Of a DNA stretch of 64,000 bases, positions 8,583 through 16,368 are shown piece after piece (position 1 is the stretch's first letter; the number at the start of each line of letters is the position of its first letter). The DNA lies in assembly GCA_003232385.1 (NCBI GenBank), contig QIJE01000029.1:1-64000 (forward strand), written 5' to 3'. The stretch is from a bacterium (GTDB lineage Bacteria; SZUA-79; Acidulodesulfobacterales; Acidulodesulfobacteraceae). A model generated the notes under the pieces. It made no database searches. It was not told the origin of the DNA and was given only the letters and a program-made list of their open reading frames with translations. Made by a program: the position numbers and the translations under genes.

Positions 8583-8614
8583 ATTATAAACCTTATACTA
8601 TACTATAAGGTCAA
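8583..8614 (-). promoter_or_regulatory. MerR-family operator/promoter upstream of merA
   Basis: On the minus strand: TTGACC (-35), 20 bases, TATAAT (-10). The long spacer is filled by the dyad ACCTTATA-GTATAG-TATAAGGT (8590-8611). An over-long spacer carrying a centred palindrome is the hallmark of promoters activated by MerR-family metal sensors, which untwist the DNA. The half-sites look more like those of the CadR/PbrR/CueR group than of classical MerR. The transcript would begin about 65 bases upstream of merA. Confidence 0.7.
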
Positions 8615-8645
8615 GTAAAATTTTATGGATTTTAAAGTCGAAGGG

Positions 8646-9464
8646 TCAGCTCATATTCGCAATTTTTGAGTCATATGTCTCAAGACTGCCCGTTACCGGC
8701 GTAATCAATATTTCTCCGAATAATTGAAATTGCTCAAGGTTCGCCAAAATTAGTCTCGACATCTCGAGAAGCGCCATGAAATATGTAAATAATTCGTCTT
8801 TATCGACGCAGTTTTTAACCAACCCGCTAAATGTCAGATTTTTAAATTCCTTAAACATTTCCATTATTTCTATTATCTTTTCCTTAATGGAGAAATTATC
8901 TTTCGTTACTTCGTATACGCTTATTCTATTTTGGGCTTCCGTTATTTTGTTATAGAAATATTGCGAAAGAATAAAAATATTTGCATTGAAGGCGGCATTG
9001 CCTTTACCGGGTCTTTTCTCTATTGGCGACTTGCTATTTTTAAGTACGCTTATTTCAAATACGTCCCTGCCTAAAATAGGTCTATTATTTAAAAAGAGGG
9101 CAACTTCTCTAACCTTTCGATATTCCAGAAGCATATCGGTAAGTTCGGTTCTTGGGTCTGCTGTCGCATCGCCTTCGTTTCCTTCCGCTTTTTCGGCATC
9201 GTATCTCGGCAACAGCATAACGGATTTAATATAAATGAGTTGAGCCGCCATTACGATAAAATTGCCGCCCGAATCAATATCCAAATTATCGGTAGCCACA
9301 GCGTTTTCATCAAGCCCTATTGCCGCCAAATATTGATTTGTAATTTCCGTTATAGGAATATCGTATATATTTATTTTATTCTTTTTTATAAGGCTCAAGA
9401 GGAGGTCTAATGGACCGTCGTAAACTTGGAGAGTGATATTTGGAGAAAAAGGTATAGGCCGCAT
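8646..9464 (-). CDS. scpA: segregation and condensation protein A
   Basis: A 272-residue kleisin subunit of the SMC-ScpA-ScpB condensin. The amino end (ITLQVYDGPLDLLLSLIKKNKINIYDIPITEITNQYL) is the conserved SMC-binding region. A winged-helix C-terminal domain follows a variable linker near residues 100-190. It lies 29 bases downstream of the M50 protease gene; that pairing, normally followed by scpB, is common in bacteria. No scpB is seen here, since the next gene downstream is merA with its own promoter region between them. Confidence 0.93.
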   Translation of the reverse strand: MRPIPFSPNITLQVYDGPLDLLLSLIKKNKINIYDIPITEITNQYLAAIGLDENAVATDNLDIDSGGNFIVMAAQLIYIKSVMLLPRYDAEKAEGNEGDATADPRTELTDMLLEYRKVREVALFLNNRPILGRDVFEISVLKNSKSPIEKRPGKGNAAFNANIFILSQYFYNKITEAQNRISVYEVTKDNFSIKEKIIEIMEMFKEFKNLTFSGLVKNCVDKDELFTYFMALLEMSRLILANLEQFQLFGEILITPVTGSLETYDSKIANMS

Positions 9465-9493
9465 GCTTATAATATATAATTCCAGTTTTTATT

Positions 9494-10228
9494 TCATAGG
9501 CTTAAATTTCTTAAAACTACGTTATTTACAATATAATTAAATGAAACCGTTAAAAAGTTGCCCGGATCTATGAGCAGTAGTATAAGTAACAGGATTATCC
9601 CGAATGGTTCCAACTTGACTAAGTATCCCGAAAAAGGCTCGGGTAAAAGGCTTACGGCAATCCTTCCTCCGTCTAAAGGGGGTATGGGTATTAGATTAAA
9701 CACGCCGAGTATAAGATTTATCATTACGCCTATGAACAACATAAAGGTTACGGGATAAATAAAAAATTTAAGAAACAAACTACCCGAGACCGTCTGAAAC
9801 ATGAGATGACTTATAAAATAAGCAAGGTAAAGATTCATAACCGGAAAATTTACGAGTATTATTTTTAATAACATAAAACATATGAAGGCGAGGATAAAAT
9901 TAGTAATCGGACCCGCCGCAGCGACGAACCCCGTATCTCTTTTAGGGTTTCTAAGCCTGTTAAAATTGACCGGGACGGGCTTTGCGTAACCGAAGGCAAA
10001 ACCTGCAAGAAAAATTAAAATTATAGGCAGCAGAATAGTCCCGAAAGGATCTATGTGTTTTAACGGATTAAGCGTAAGTCTTCCGGCTTTCTTTGCGGTA
10101 TCGTCGCCGAATACATGGGCGATGTAACCATGAGATACTTCATGAAGTATTATTGCGAATAAAACCGGAATTATCGCAATTGCTATGAGCTGAAAAGTGT
10201 TATTAATATTATCCATAATGAATAACAT
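9494..10228 (-). CDS. site-2 protease family (M50) membrane peptidase
   Basis: A 244-residue polytopic membrane protein with the zinc-binding motif HEVSHGYIAH (HExxH) near residues 28-37, in the first transmembrane segment. A second metal ligand region is NLIPIPPLDGGRI near residue 185, the NPDG-like motif of M50 proteases. It belongs to the compact SpoIVFB/YwhC-like group without a PDZ domain. It is probably cotranscribed with scpA. The native substrate is unknown. Confidence 0.9.
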   Translation of the reverse strand: MLFIMDNINNTFQLIAIAIIPVLFAIILHEVSHGYIAHVFGDDTAKKAGRLTLNPLKHIDPFGTILLPIILIFLAGFAFGYAKPVPVNFNRLRNPKRDTGFVAAAGPITNFILAFICFMLLKIILVNFPVMNLYLAYFISHLMFQTVSGSLFLKFFIYPVTFMLFIGVMINLILGVFNLIPIPPLDGGRIAVSLLPEPFSGYLVKLEPFGIILLLILLLIDPGNFLTVSFNYIVNNVVLRNLSL

Positions 10229-10285
10229 AATACAATTATTTTATCAAATAAATCAAATTAAAAATCTTAAACCCCCGATTCTCTT

Positions 10286-10313
10286 TTGTTATCCGGTTTT
10301 TTTCTGTTAAAAT
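10286..10313 (+). promoter_or_regulatory. extended -10 promoter for the TIGR03960-type gene
   Basis: TTGTTA (10286-10291), 16 bases, TAAAAT (10308-10313) preceded by TG one base upstream (TGTTAAAAT). It lies 58 bases before the first possible start codon, in the divergent gap with the M50 gene. Confidence 0.4.
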
Positions 10314-10370
10314 GTTAATTACATAATGTTTCGTATAATACGATGTGACATTACAGCATTAATTTACTAA

Positions 10371-12689
10371 GTGATAAATAATGAGCCTATGAAAAGAAAT
10401 TATGAGTTATATAAAAATCTGAACGATTCAGTCTTCCCGTTTGTTCAAAAACCGATCAGATATATCGGTTTGGAAATGGGGACTGTCGTTAAAGATATCG
10501 AAAACATACCGCTAAAATTTGCGCTTGCCTTTCCGGATTTTTATGAACTCGGAATGAGCCACATAGGGATGGGGATAATATACGATATATTAAATTCCAA
10601 GGATTATATAGCGTGTGAAAGGGTTTATCTGCCGTATCCGGATATGAACCTAAAGCTTAAAGAAAATAATATCCCTCTTTTTTCCTTAGAATCGTTTAAG
10701 GAAATAAAAAAATTTGATGTAATAGGTTTTTCTCTTCAGTATGAACTTTCTTACACCAATATATTACTCATGCTTGAATTGTCGAATATTTCCGTCTTTT
10801 CTAAAGACAGGGGTTTAGATGACCCGTTTGTGGGGGCGGGCGGTCCGTGTGCTTTTAATCCCCTTCCCTTAAAAGATTTCATGGATTTTTTCATAATAGG
10901 AGACGGAGAGATTACTTCGGTAGTCATATGTGATACTGTTTTAAAGGCTAAAAACGACCTCAGTGCCGGTATTATTTCGGAAGAAAACTTTAGGGCTCAC
11001 GTAAAGAAAGAACTTGCTAAAATTAGAGGCGTTTACGTACCGGGGTATTCTAAAAATATAAAAAAATCAATACTATATGATATAGATTTGAACGGTTACA
11101 TTAGCAAACACATCATTCCGCTTGTAGAGACAATTCATAACAGGCTTTCCATTGAGATAGCGAGAGGTTGTTCTTCCGGATGCCGGTTTTGTCAGGCGGG
11201 GTATATTTATAGACCCGTCAGGGAAAGAAAAAAGGAGGAAGTTATAAATGCCGTAAAGAATGGTCTGCAAGATACAGGATTGGCGGAAATATCACTTTCT
11301 TCCCTTTCTACCGGCGATTACTCCGACATCGGAGAGATACTTTCCAAACTATCCGATATTATGTCGGAAGAAAGGGTTTCCATGTCTTTTCCTTCAATGA
11401 GAATAGGTTCTTTGAGCAAAGATATTCTCGAAAAAACCGCCGAAGTTAAAAAAGCCAACTTTACCCTTGCCCCGGAAACCGGAACGCAAAGGCTCAGAAA
11501 TATAATCAATAAAGATATTTCCGAAGATGACCTGCTCAAAGAGGCGGCCGACCTGTTCCGGATGGGATTTAAAAGCCTTAAGCTATATTTCATGATAGGC
11601 CTGCCTTTTGAAAGAATTGCCGATTTAGACGGTATTTACAGTTTAGTCTTAAAGATAAAAAAAAATGCAAGGGGATTAAAAATTACGGTTAACGTCAATA
11701 ATTTTGTCCCGAAGCCCCATACTCCTTTTCAATGGTATCCGATGGAAAGGGAGTCGGAGCTTACTTTTAAAATTAATTATCTAAGAAAATTATTGAGGCC
11801 ATTAAATGTAAATTTCAGATATCAAGACCCCAAGGTCAGTTTCATAGAGGGACTTATCTCCAGGGGGGACGATTTTACCTCTAAAATCATTTATGAGGCA
11901 TATAAATTAGGAGCGGTTTACGACAGCGAATCTAAGTTATTAAACTATAATGCGTGGATAAAGGCTTTAGAATCGGGGGGCGGTAAATCCGGACGGTCTA
12001 ATTTTAACGACTTGACTAATAGGTATCTGTATAGCGAAAAAGACCTTGACAGCCCGTTACCGTGGGATTTCATAGATATACTCGTAAATAAAGAATATTT
12101 TAAAAATGAATTTAAAAAGTCTTATGAAGAAAATTCAAAATCTATTTATCATATGAATGCTGATAACCCTGAAGATAATGACACATCAAAACTTTTAACG
12201 AAAAATTGTAGAAAGGTCTGTTATTTATGTGGCGTCTGTGATTTCAAAACGATAAGCCCGATTTATTCTTCCAAAATAAACAACTGCGGCAGTCAGGCAT
12301 CGAACGAAACGGTCGACCGTATGGGAGGGGATATGGTATGCAAAGATAGCAGCAATATCGGAGGTGCCTTAGAACCTTTTTATGAGTTGAATATGAGATA
12401 CTCCAAGAAGGGCGACATGAAATATTTGGGACATTTGGAAACCGGAAAAATATTATTAAAGGCATTTAGAATAGTTAAACTCCCAATTGTATACGGAAAA
12501 TCCAAATTTAGTTCCAAGCCTAAAATAAGTTTTTCCAATCCTATTCCGTTTATGAGCGAAAGTGAAAACCTATATGTGAAGGTAAAAGTGAAAAGGGATG
12601 CTGTTATAGGCGGTTTAGGCGAATTAATGGAAAACATGAACCGTTTCTTGCCGGACGGCATAACGATTTTAGAGATATCAAAAAATTGA
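10371..12689 (+). CDS. TIGR03960-type radical SAM protein fused to DUF2344
   Basis: A 772-residue protein. The first 200 residues resemble a B12-binding-like domain (ALAFPDFYELGMSHIGM). The radical SAM core has ARGCSSGCRFCQAGYIYRPVRER, with the CxxxCxxC motif near residue 270. A cysteine-rich stretch (CRKVCYLCGVC) near residue 618 leads into a DUF2344 domain from about residue 665 (MRYSKKGDMKYLGHLETGK). These fused proteins are widespread in anaerobes and often sit near rne/rng, rpmA or rplU; their reaction is not established. The start is uncertain: GTG at 10371 or ATG at 10389, neither with a good ribosome binding site. Confidence 0.85.
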   Translation: MINNEPMKRNYELYKNLNDSVFPFVQKPIRYIGLEMGTVVKDIENIPLKFALAFPDFYELGMSHIGMGIIYDILNSKDYIACERVYLPYPDMNLKLKENNIPLFSLESFKEIKKFDVIGFSLQYELSYTNILLMLELSNISVFSKDRGLDDPFVGAGGPCAFNPLPLKDFMDFFIIGDGEITSVVICDTVLKAKNDLSAGIISEENFRAHVKKELAKIRGVYVPGYSKNIKKSILYDIDLNGYISKHIIPLVETIHNRLSIEIARGCSSGCRFCQAGYIYRPVRERKKEEVINAVKNGLQDTGLAEISLSSLSTGDYSDIGEILSKLSDIMSEERVSMSFPSMRIGSLSKDILEKTAEVKKANFTLAPETGTQRLRNIINKDISEDDLLKEAADLFRMGFKSLKLYFMIGLPFERIADLDGIYSLVLKIKKNARGLKITVNVNNFVPKPHTPFQWYPMERESELTFKINYLRKLLRPLNVNFRYQDPKVSFIEGLISRGDDFTSKIIYEAYKLGAVYDSESKLLNYNAWIKALESGGGKSGRSNFNDLTNRYLYSEKDLDSPLPWDFIDILVNKEYFKNEFKKSYEENSKSIYHMNADNPEDNDTSKLLTKNCRKVCYLCGVCDFKTISPIYSSKINNCGSQASNETVDRMGGDMVCKDSSNIGGALEPFYELNMRYSKKGDMKYLGHLETGKILLKAFRIVKLPIVYGKSKFSSKPKISFSNPIPFMSESENLYVKVKVKRDAVIGGLGELMENMNRFLPDGITILEISKN

Positions 12690-12763
12690 CCGTAGTTGAG
12701 TTTGAATCTCAGTTGCCTTGTCAAGTCGATGTTCAGTGTTTATTTCTCGGTATGTTTTTTGAC

Positions 12764-12790
12764 TTGACAAAAATTTTAAATAAATATTAT
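12764..12790 (+). promoter_or_regulatory. candidate promoter for the cytochrome c gene
   Basis: TTGACA (12764-12769) followed by TATTAT (12785-12790). The spacer is 15 bases, shorter than ideal; TTATCA two bases further would give 17. The gap is very AT-rich between the two boxes. Confidence 0.3.
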
Positions 12791-12847
12791 CATGTATCTA
12801 TATTTTATATTTAATTTTTTATTTTTAATTCTATGGAGGATGAGAAA

Positions 12848-13318
12848 TTGAAGGTATTTAAAACTAAAAAAAGATTAGCTGTGTTACTCACTGTATTATC
12901 TTTAGTCGTTATCAGCTTTGCTCTTTACGGATGTACTAAAAAATCTACACCGTCCGCATCCGTCAAAAAAAAGACCGTTGCTCCGGCTAAAGCCGTCGTT
13001 AAAGCTAAAAAAACATCGAGTAAAGTCGTTGTTGCAAAATCTACCCCCGAATCTGCTCTGAAAACAAAAAATTTAGAACCTGCGGCAATGAAGATTATTA
13101 AAGATCAAAGTTGCATGAGTTGCCACGTTATAAACGGCAAAGGCGGTTCTATAGGTCCTAATCTTTCCAAAGAGGGGACTAAGGGTCATTCTATTCATTG
13201 GTTGGAAGTTCAGATTAATACACCGAAGGTTCATTCTCCGAATACGATGATGCCTAATCACAATCTTAATCCGGTACAGTTAGAAACCGTTGCGGAATAT
13301 CTTGACTCTTTGAAGTAA
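12848..13318 (+). CDS. monohaem cytochrome c lipoprotein
   Basis: The ORF track starts at ATG 12833, but GGAGG inside that frame sits 8 bases before an in-frame TTG at 12848, so I choose TTG (MKVFKTKKRLAV, 156 residues). A hydrophobic segment ends in a lipobox-like ALYGC, indicating a lipid-anchored periplasmic protein. An Ala/Lys/Pro/Val-rich linker of about 50 residues follows. The C-terminal haem domain has CMSCH as the haem-binding motif and TMMPNHNL with the likely axial methionine. It is probably an electron carrier between membrane complexes. It is flanked downstream by a 44-base palindrome. Confidence 0.87.
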   Translation: MKVFKTKKRLAVLLTVLSLVVISFALYGCTKKSTPSASVKKKTVAPAKAVVKAKKTSSKVVVAKSTPESALKTKNLEPAAMKIIKDQSCMSCHVINGKGGSIGPNLSKEGTKGHSIHWLEVQINTPKVHSPNTMMPNHNLNPVQLETVAEYLDSLK

Positions 13319-13370
13319 AGAAAAAGTAAAACGGCGATCCGCTCGATAGTATAAATCTCAATAGGCATTT

Positions 13371-13414
13371 AATCGGACATACTCTTTGAATTAATTCAAA
13401 GAGTATGTCCGATT
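13371..13414 (+). terminator. 44-base perfect palindrome, probable terminator after the cytochrome gene
   Basis: AATCGGACATACTCTTTGAATT joined directly to its exact complement: 22-bp arms with no spacer. As RNA it would form a stem of about 20 bp with a TTAA loop. There is no T-run after it on the plus strand, so it is not a textbook intrinsic terminator. It lies between the cytochrome stop and the hydrolase start. Confidence 0.5.
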
Positions 13415-13442
13415 AACATCAACTTATATTAAGTAGCAATTT

Positions 13443-14492
13443 ATGCATGCTAATAAGAACAATATTGTATTAATAGCGGTATCTTTTGTCGTAATTTTCG
13501 TAGCCGGTATATTCCTTTATACGTATATTGTTTCCGTTCCTAAAATTCGTAAAAACATCACCGTTACGAGATATCGAAGGTTTAAAAAATTTTGGCACGG
13601 TATGTACAATAACCTCAATGAAGAAAGGATTGTATATACCTTACAGCCGCTTTACGACGACAAAACGGATAAAATAGAGACCTATAATTTGACCTTAAAT
13701 TCTTACGACGGTTTAAAACTTAGGGGTTACTTCGCAATTCCTTACGGCGTTGTAGGAAAAAAGTATCCGGGGGTGCTTTTATTGCATGGTTACAGTTCAT
13801 ATGGAACTCCCGGATGGGCGCATTTTTTTGCGATGAGGGGTTATGGCGCTCTTTCCATCGATTTAAGAGGGCACGGAAGAAGCAGAGCGGTTTATAATCC
13901 CGGTTTTCCTGGGCTTATGACCGACGGCATTTTACATATAAGAACTTTTTCTATGGTTAAGATTATAATGGATTCGCTTACATCGTTAAAATTTTTAGAG
14001 CATTTTAAAAAAATAAACCATAAATTTATATTTGTTACGGGTGGAAGTATGGGTGGCGGGTTGTCCCTGATAGATGCCGCTATGGATCGTCACGTCGTCG
14101 CCTCAGCCGCTGACGTTCCGTTTTTAAGCGATATTCCCGTGCAAATGCCGCTCGCCAAAATGGGTCCGTATATGGAGGTCAAAGCATTTCTAAAAAAGCA
14201 TAAGGGCGATAAAGCCGCTGTTATGAGGTCGCTTTATTATGTTGATACGAAGCATTTTGTAAACCGTATTAAATCTCCCGTTTTAATGGGAGTAGGGCTT
14301 AAGGACGAAGACTGTCCCCCTGAAGGCAGTCTTGCCGTATATAAACTTATTAAATCTAAAAAGCAGCTGTTCATCGCAAAAAATAGCGGACATGTCGTCC
14401 TACCCGGATGGAATGAAGAGGTATTCAAATTTTTTGCCCCGTATATGCCTAAATCTATAAGTAAAACTAAAATAAAAAGGAAGATTTTATGA
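13443..14492 (+). CDS. membrane-anchored alpha/beta hydrolase
   Basis: A 349-residue protein. Residues about 8-28 form one transmembrane or uncleaved signal segment. The hydrolase domain includes the oxyanion-loop motif LLLHGYSSYG near residue 113 and the nucleophile elbow GGSMGGG near residue 200. A later Asp region (GLKDEDCPP) and His (NSGHVVLPGW) complete a plausible triad. The layout resembles acetyl xylan esterase/dienelactone hydrolase-like (AXE1) esterases. The catalytic face is probably periplasmic. Its stop overlaps the hemL start by 4 bases, so the two are cotranscribed although functionally unrelated. Confidence 0.82.
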   Translation: MHANKNNIVLIAVSFVVIFVAGIFLYTYIVSVPKIRKNITVTRYRRFKKFWHGMYNNLNEERIVYTLQPLYDDKTDKIETYNLTLNSYDGLKLRGYFAIPYGVVGKKYPGVLLLHGYSSYGTPGWAHFFAMRGYGALSIDLRGHGRSRAVYNPGFPGLMTDGILHIRTFSMVKIIMDSLTSLKFLEHFKKINHKFIFVTGGSMGGGLSLIDAAMDRHVVASAADVPFLSDIPVQMPLAKMGPYMEVKAFLKKHKGDKAAVMRSLYYVDTKHFVNRIKSPVLMGVGLKDEDCPPEGSLAVYKLIKSKKQLFIAKNSGHVVLPGWNEEVFKFFAPYMPKSISKTKIKRKIL

Positions 14493-15778
14493 AAAACACA
14501 AACAGTCTAAATATATTAAGACAAGCCGAAATCTTAATGCCAGGCGGCGTAAACAGCCCTGTTAGGGCTTTCAAATCAGTCGGATTATCGCCTCTGATAA
14601 TAAAAAAAGCACACGAGAGCAAAATTTACGACGTTGACGAAAACGAATATATCGATTATGTCATGTCTTACGGTCCCATGTTGCTTGGACACGGTGATGC
14701 TCGAGTAATAAAGGCTATTTCGGATACGGCGAAAAATGGATTCGGTTTTGGAGCAACGACGGAAACGGAGGTCGAACTTGCCGGCTTAGTCAATAAATAT
14801 TTTCCCTCAATGGAGATGATAAGACTCGTAAATTCCGGAACCGAAGCCGTAATGAGCGCGATCAGGCTTGCAAGGGGTTTTACGAAAAGGGATAAAATTA
14901 TAAAATTTGAAGGATGTTATCACGGTCATTCCGATTCTATGCTTGTAAAGGCCGGTTCGGGAGCGTTAACGACATCCATACCTTCAAGCGCCGGTATTCC
15001 GATAAATTCCTCTTTAGATACCCTCGTTGCTGTTTATAACGATTTAGAAACCGTCAAAGATTTATTTCTGAATCACAAGAGAGAGGTGTCCGCAGTCATA
15101 ATAGAGCCGGTAGCCGCAAATATGGGGGTAGTTTTGCCTAAGGATGGTTTTTTAGAGGGCTTAATGGACCTGTGCCGCGAAAACGATTCGCTTATAATTT
15201 TCGATGAGGTCATAACGGGTTTTAGGGTGTCCCATGGCGGGGCGCAGGGATTGTTCGGTCTAAAACCGGACATAACATGCCTCGGCAAAATAATAGGCGG
15301 TGGGCTTCCAATAGGCGCTTTCGGTGGAAGGAGAGATATAATGGAATATCTTTCTCCGATCGGTCCGGTTTATCAGGCAGGAACGCTTTCCGGTAACCCT
15401 ATATGCGTAGCAGCCGGTATAGCTACCATAAAAGCGATAGAGGAAGATGATGCGGTATCTAAAGCTAATGAAGCCTCGCAATATCTGATTAAAAATTTAA
15501 AAGACGAGCTTAAGGATTTTGGCGATAAAATTACGATGAACGGAATATCGTCTCTGCTTACTATATTTTTTAAGGGAAGAGATGTTAACAATTTTAGGGA
15601 CGTGATGAAGTCGAATGCTATTTTATTTAAGAAATTTTTCGGCATAATGCTAAATGAGGGAATATTTATCGCTCCTTCTCAATATGAAGCTATGTTTTTA
15701 AGTTCCAAACATAGCAAACCCGATATAGATAAAACCGTTCTCGCTGTAAAAAAAGCAATAAAAGAAGTTTTATGTTGA
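14489..15778 (+). CDS. hemL: glutamate-1-semialdehyde 2,1-aminomutase
   Basis: A 429-residue PLP enzyme that converts glutamate-1-semialdehyde to 5-aminolevulinate, the last C5-pathway step to the tetrapyrrole precursor. Motifs are LMPGGVNSPVRAF near the start, GCYHGHSDSMLVKAGSG, the ITGFRVSHGGAQGLFG segment, and CLGKIIGGGLPIGAFGG with the PLP-binding lysine. Full length. It overlaps the hydrolase stop by 4 bases. It is the end of its transcription unit, followed by an antisense tRNA-Ala. Confidence 0.97.
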   Translation: MKNTNSLNILRQAEILMPGGVNSPVRAFKSVGLSPLIIKKAHESKIYDVDENEYIDYVMSYGPMLLGHGDARVIKAISDTAKNGFGFGATTETEVELAGLVNKYFPSMEMIRLVNSGTEAVMSAIRLARGFTKRDKIIKFEGCYHGHSDSMLVKAGSGALTTSIPSSAGIPINSSLDTLVAVYNDLETVKDLFLNHKREVSAVIIEPVAANMGVVLPKDGFLEGLMDLCRENDSLIIFDEVITGFRVSHGGAQGLFGLKPDITCLGKIIGGGLPIGAFGGRRDIMEYLSPIGPVYQAGTLSGNPICVAAGIATIKAIEEDDAVSKANEASQYLIKNLKDELKDFGDKITMNGISSLLTIFFKGRDVNNFRDVMKSNAILFKKFFGIMLNEGIFIAPSQYEAMFLSSKHSKPDIDKTVLAVKKAIKEVLC

Positions 15779-15916
15779 ATAATTTTCTGCCCTTGCCAAC
15801 GACTTTTATGTCGGCAATGGATTGGATACAACAAAGAATAAAACGAGGCTATCTGCTATTATGCATTTAAAAAGCTTATTTGTTCCGCGGAACGGCTTAT
15901 TTTCTACTGCTTTAAA

Positions 15917-15992
15917 TGGTGGAGGGTATGGGATTCGAACCCACGACCTACGCCATGCGAAGACGCCACTCTACCAACTGAGCTAACCCCCC
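15917..15992 (-). tRNA. tRNA-Ala (anticodon CGC)
   Basis: The 76-base cloverleaf reads GGGGGGT, TA, GCTC/GAGT D-arm, anticodon stem GCGTC / GGCGT around loop TTCGCAT, and T-arm GTGGG-TTCGAAT-CCCAT. The acceptor strand ACCCTCC follows, with A73 and encoded CCA. Anticodon CGC reads GCG. The acceptor has the G3:U70 wobble that defines alanine tRNAs. Confidence 0.95.
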
Positions 15993-16061
15993 GTTTTTCA
16001 AAACCGTCTAAATAATTTATATAAGCCCGATATTATTATCGCAAATAATTTATAAAAAAGC

Positions 16062-16105
16062 AAATATAATAACCGGTCATTTTAAAATGACCGGTTATTA
16101 TATTT
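16062..16105 (+). terminator. 44-base perfect palindrome, probable bidirectional terminator
   Basis: AAATATAATAACCGGTCATTTT followed directly by its exact complement: 22-bp arms and zero spacer. The plus-strand 3' side runs into ATTTTTAC, giving a short U-run. It lies between the tRNA-Ala 5' end and the SPASM gene. It has the same arm length and geometry as the palindrome at 13371 but an unrelated sequence. Confidence 0.5.
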
Positions 16106-16368
16106 TTACTACTCTGCCTCGGCATAGTGCTACGTTTCTTGACTTTTTTCATTATAGTGATAAACTACAAAAAGCTATTATTTCATAATTTAAGTTAATA
16201 TAGTAACGAGGATTTATATTTTGGCATTTATACGTTATTTAAAAAGGAGGTGCTGTTGAAGAATATTGAAATGACGGTGCGGACATTGAAGGTGTAAAAT
16301 GACACTCTATCGACCGCATCCGGAAGTTCTGAAAAATAATTTTGTATTAATAAGGAGGCCTACAAATT

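Larger units (their letters stand above)
15779..16368. other. 590-base intergenic region with tRNA-Ala and a palindrome
   Basis: Apart from tRNA-Ala (minus strand) and a 44-base palindrome, I see no reading frame with family features. The last 130 bases include AAGGAGG followed by a 13-codon TTG-started frame (16256-16297) and then the ribosome binding site AAGGAGG of the radical SAM gene at 16369. The micro-frame is recorded as unsupported. Confidence 0.5.

Noticed and set aside
16256-16297. 13-codon TTG-started micro-frame (MKNIEMTVRTLKV)
   Set aside because: It has a ribosome binding site but is too short, with no repeats, cysteines or regulatory codon run; not listed as a gene, only mentioned as a weak finding.
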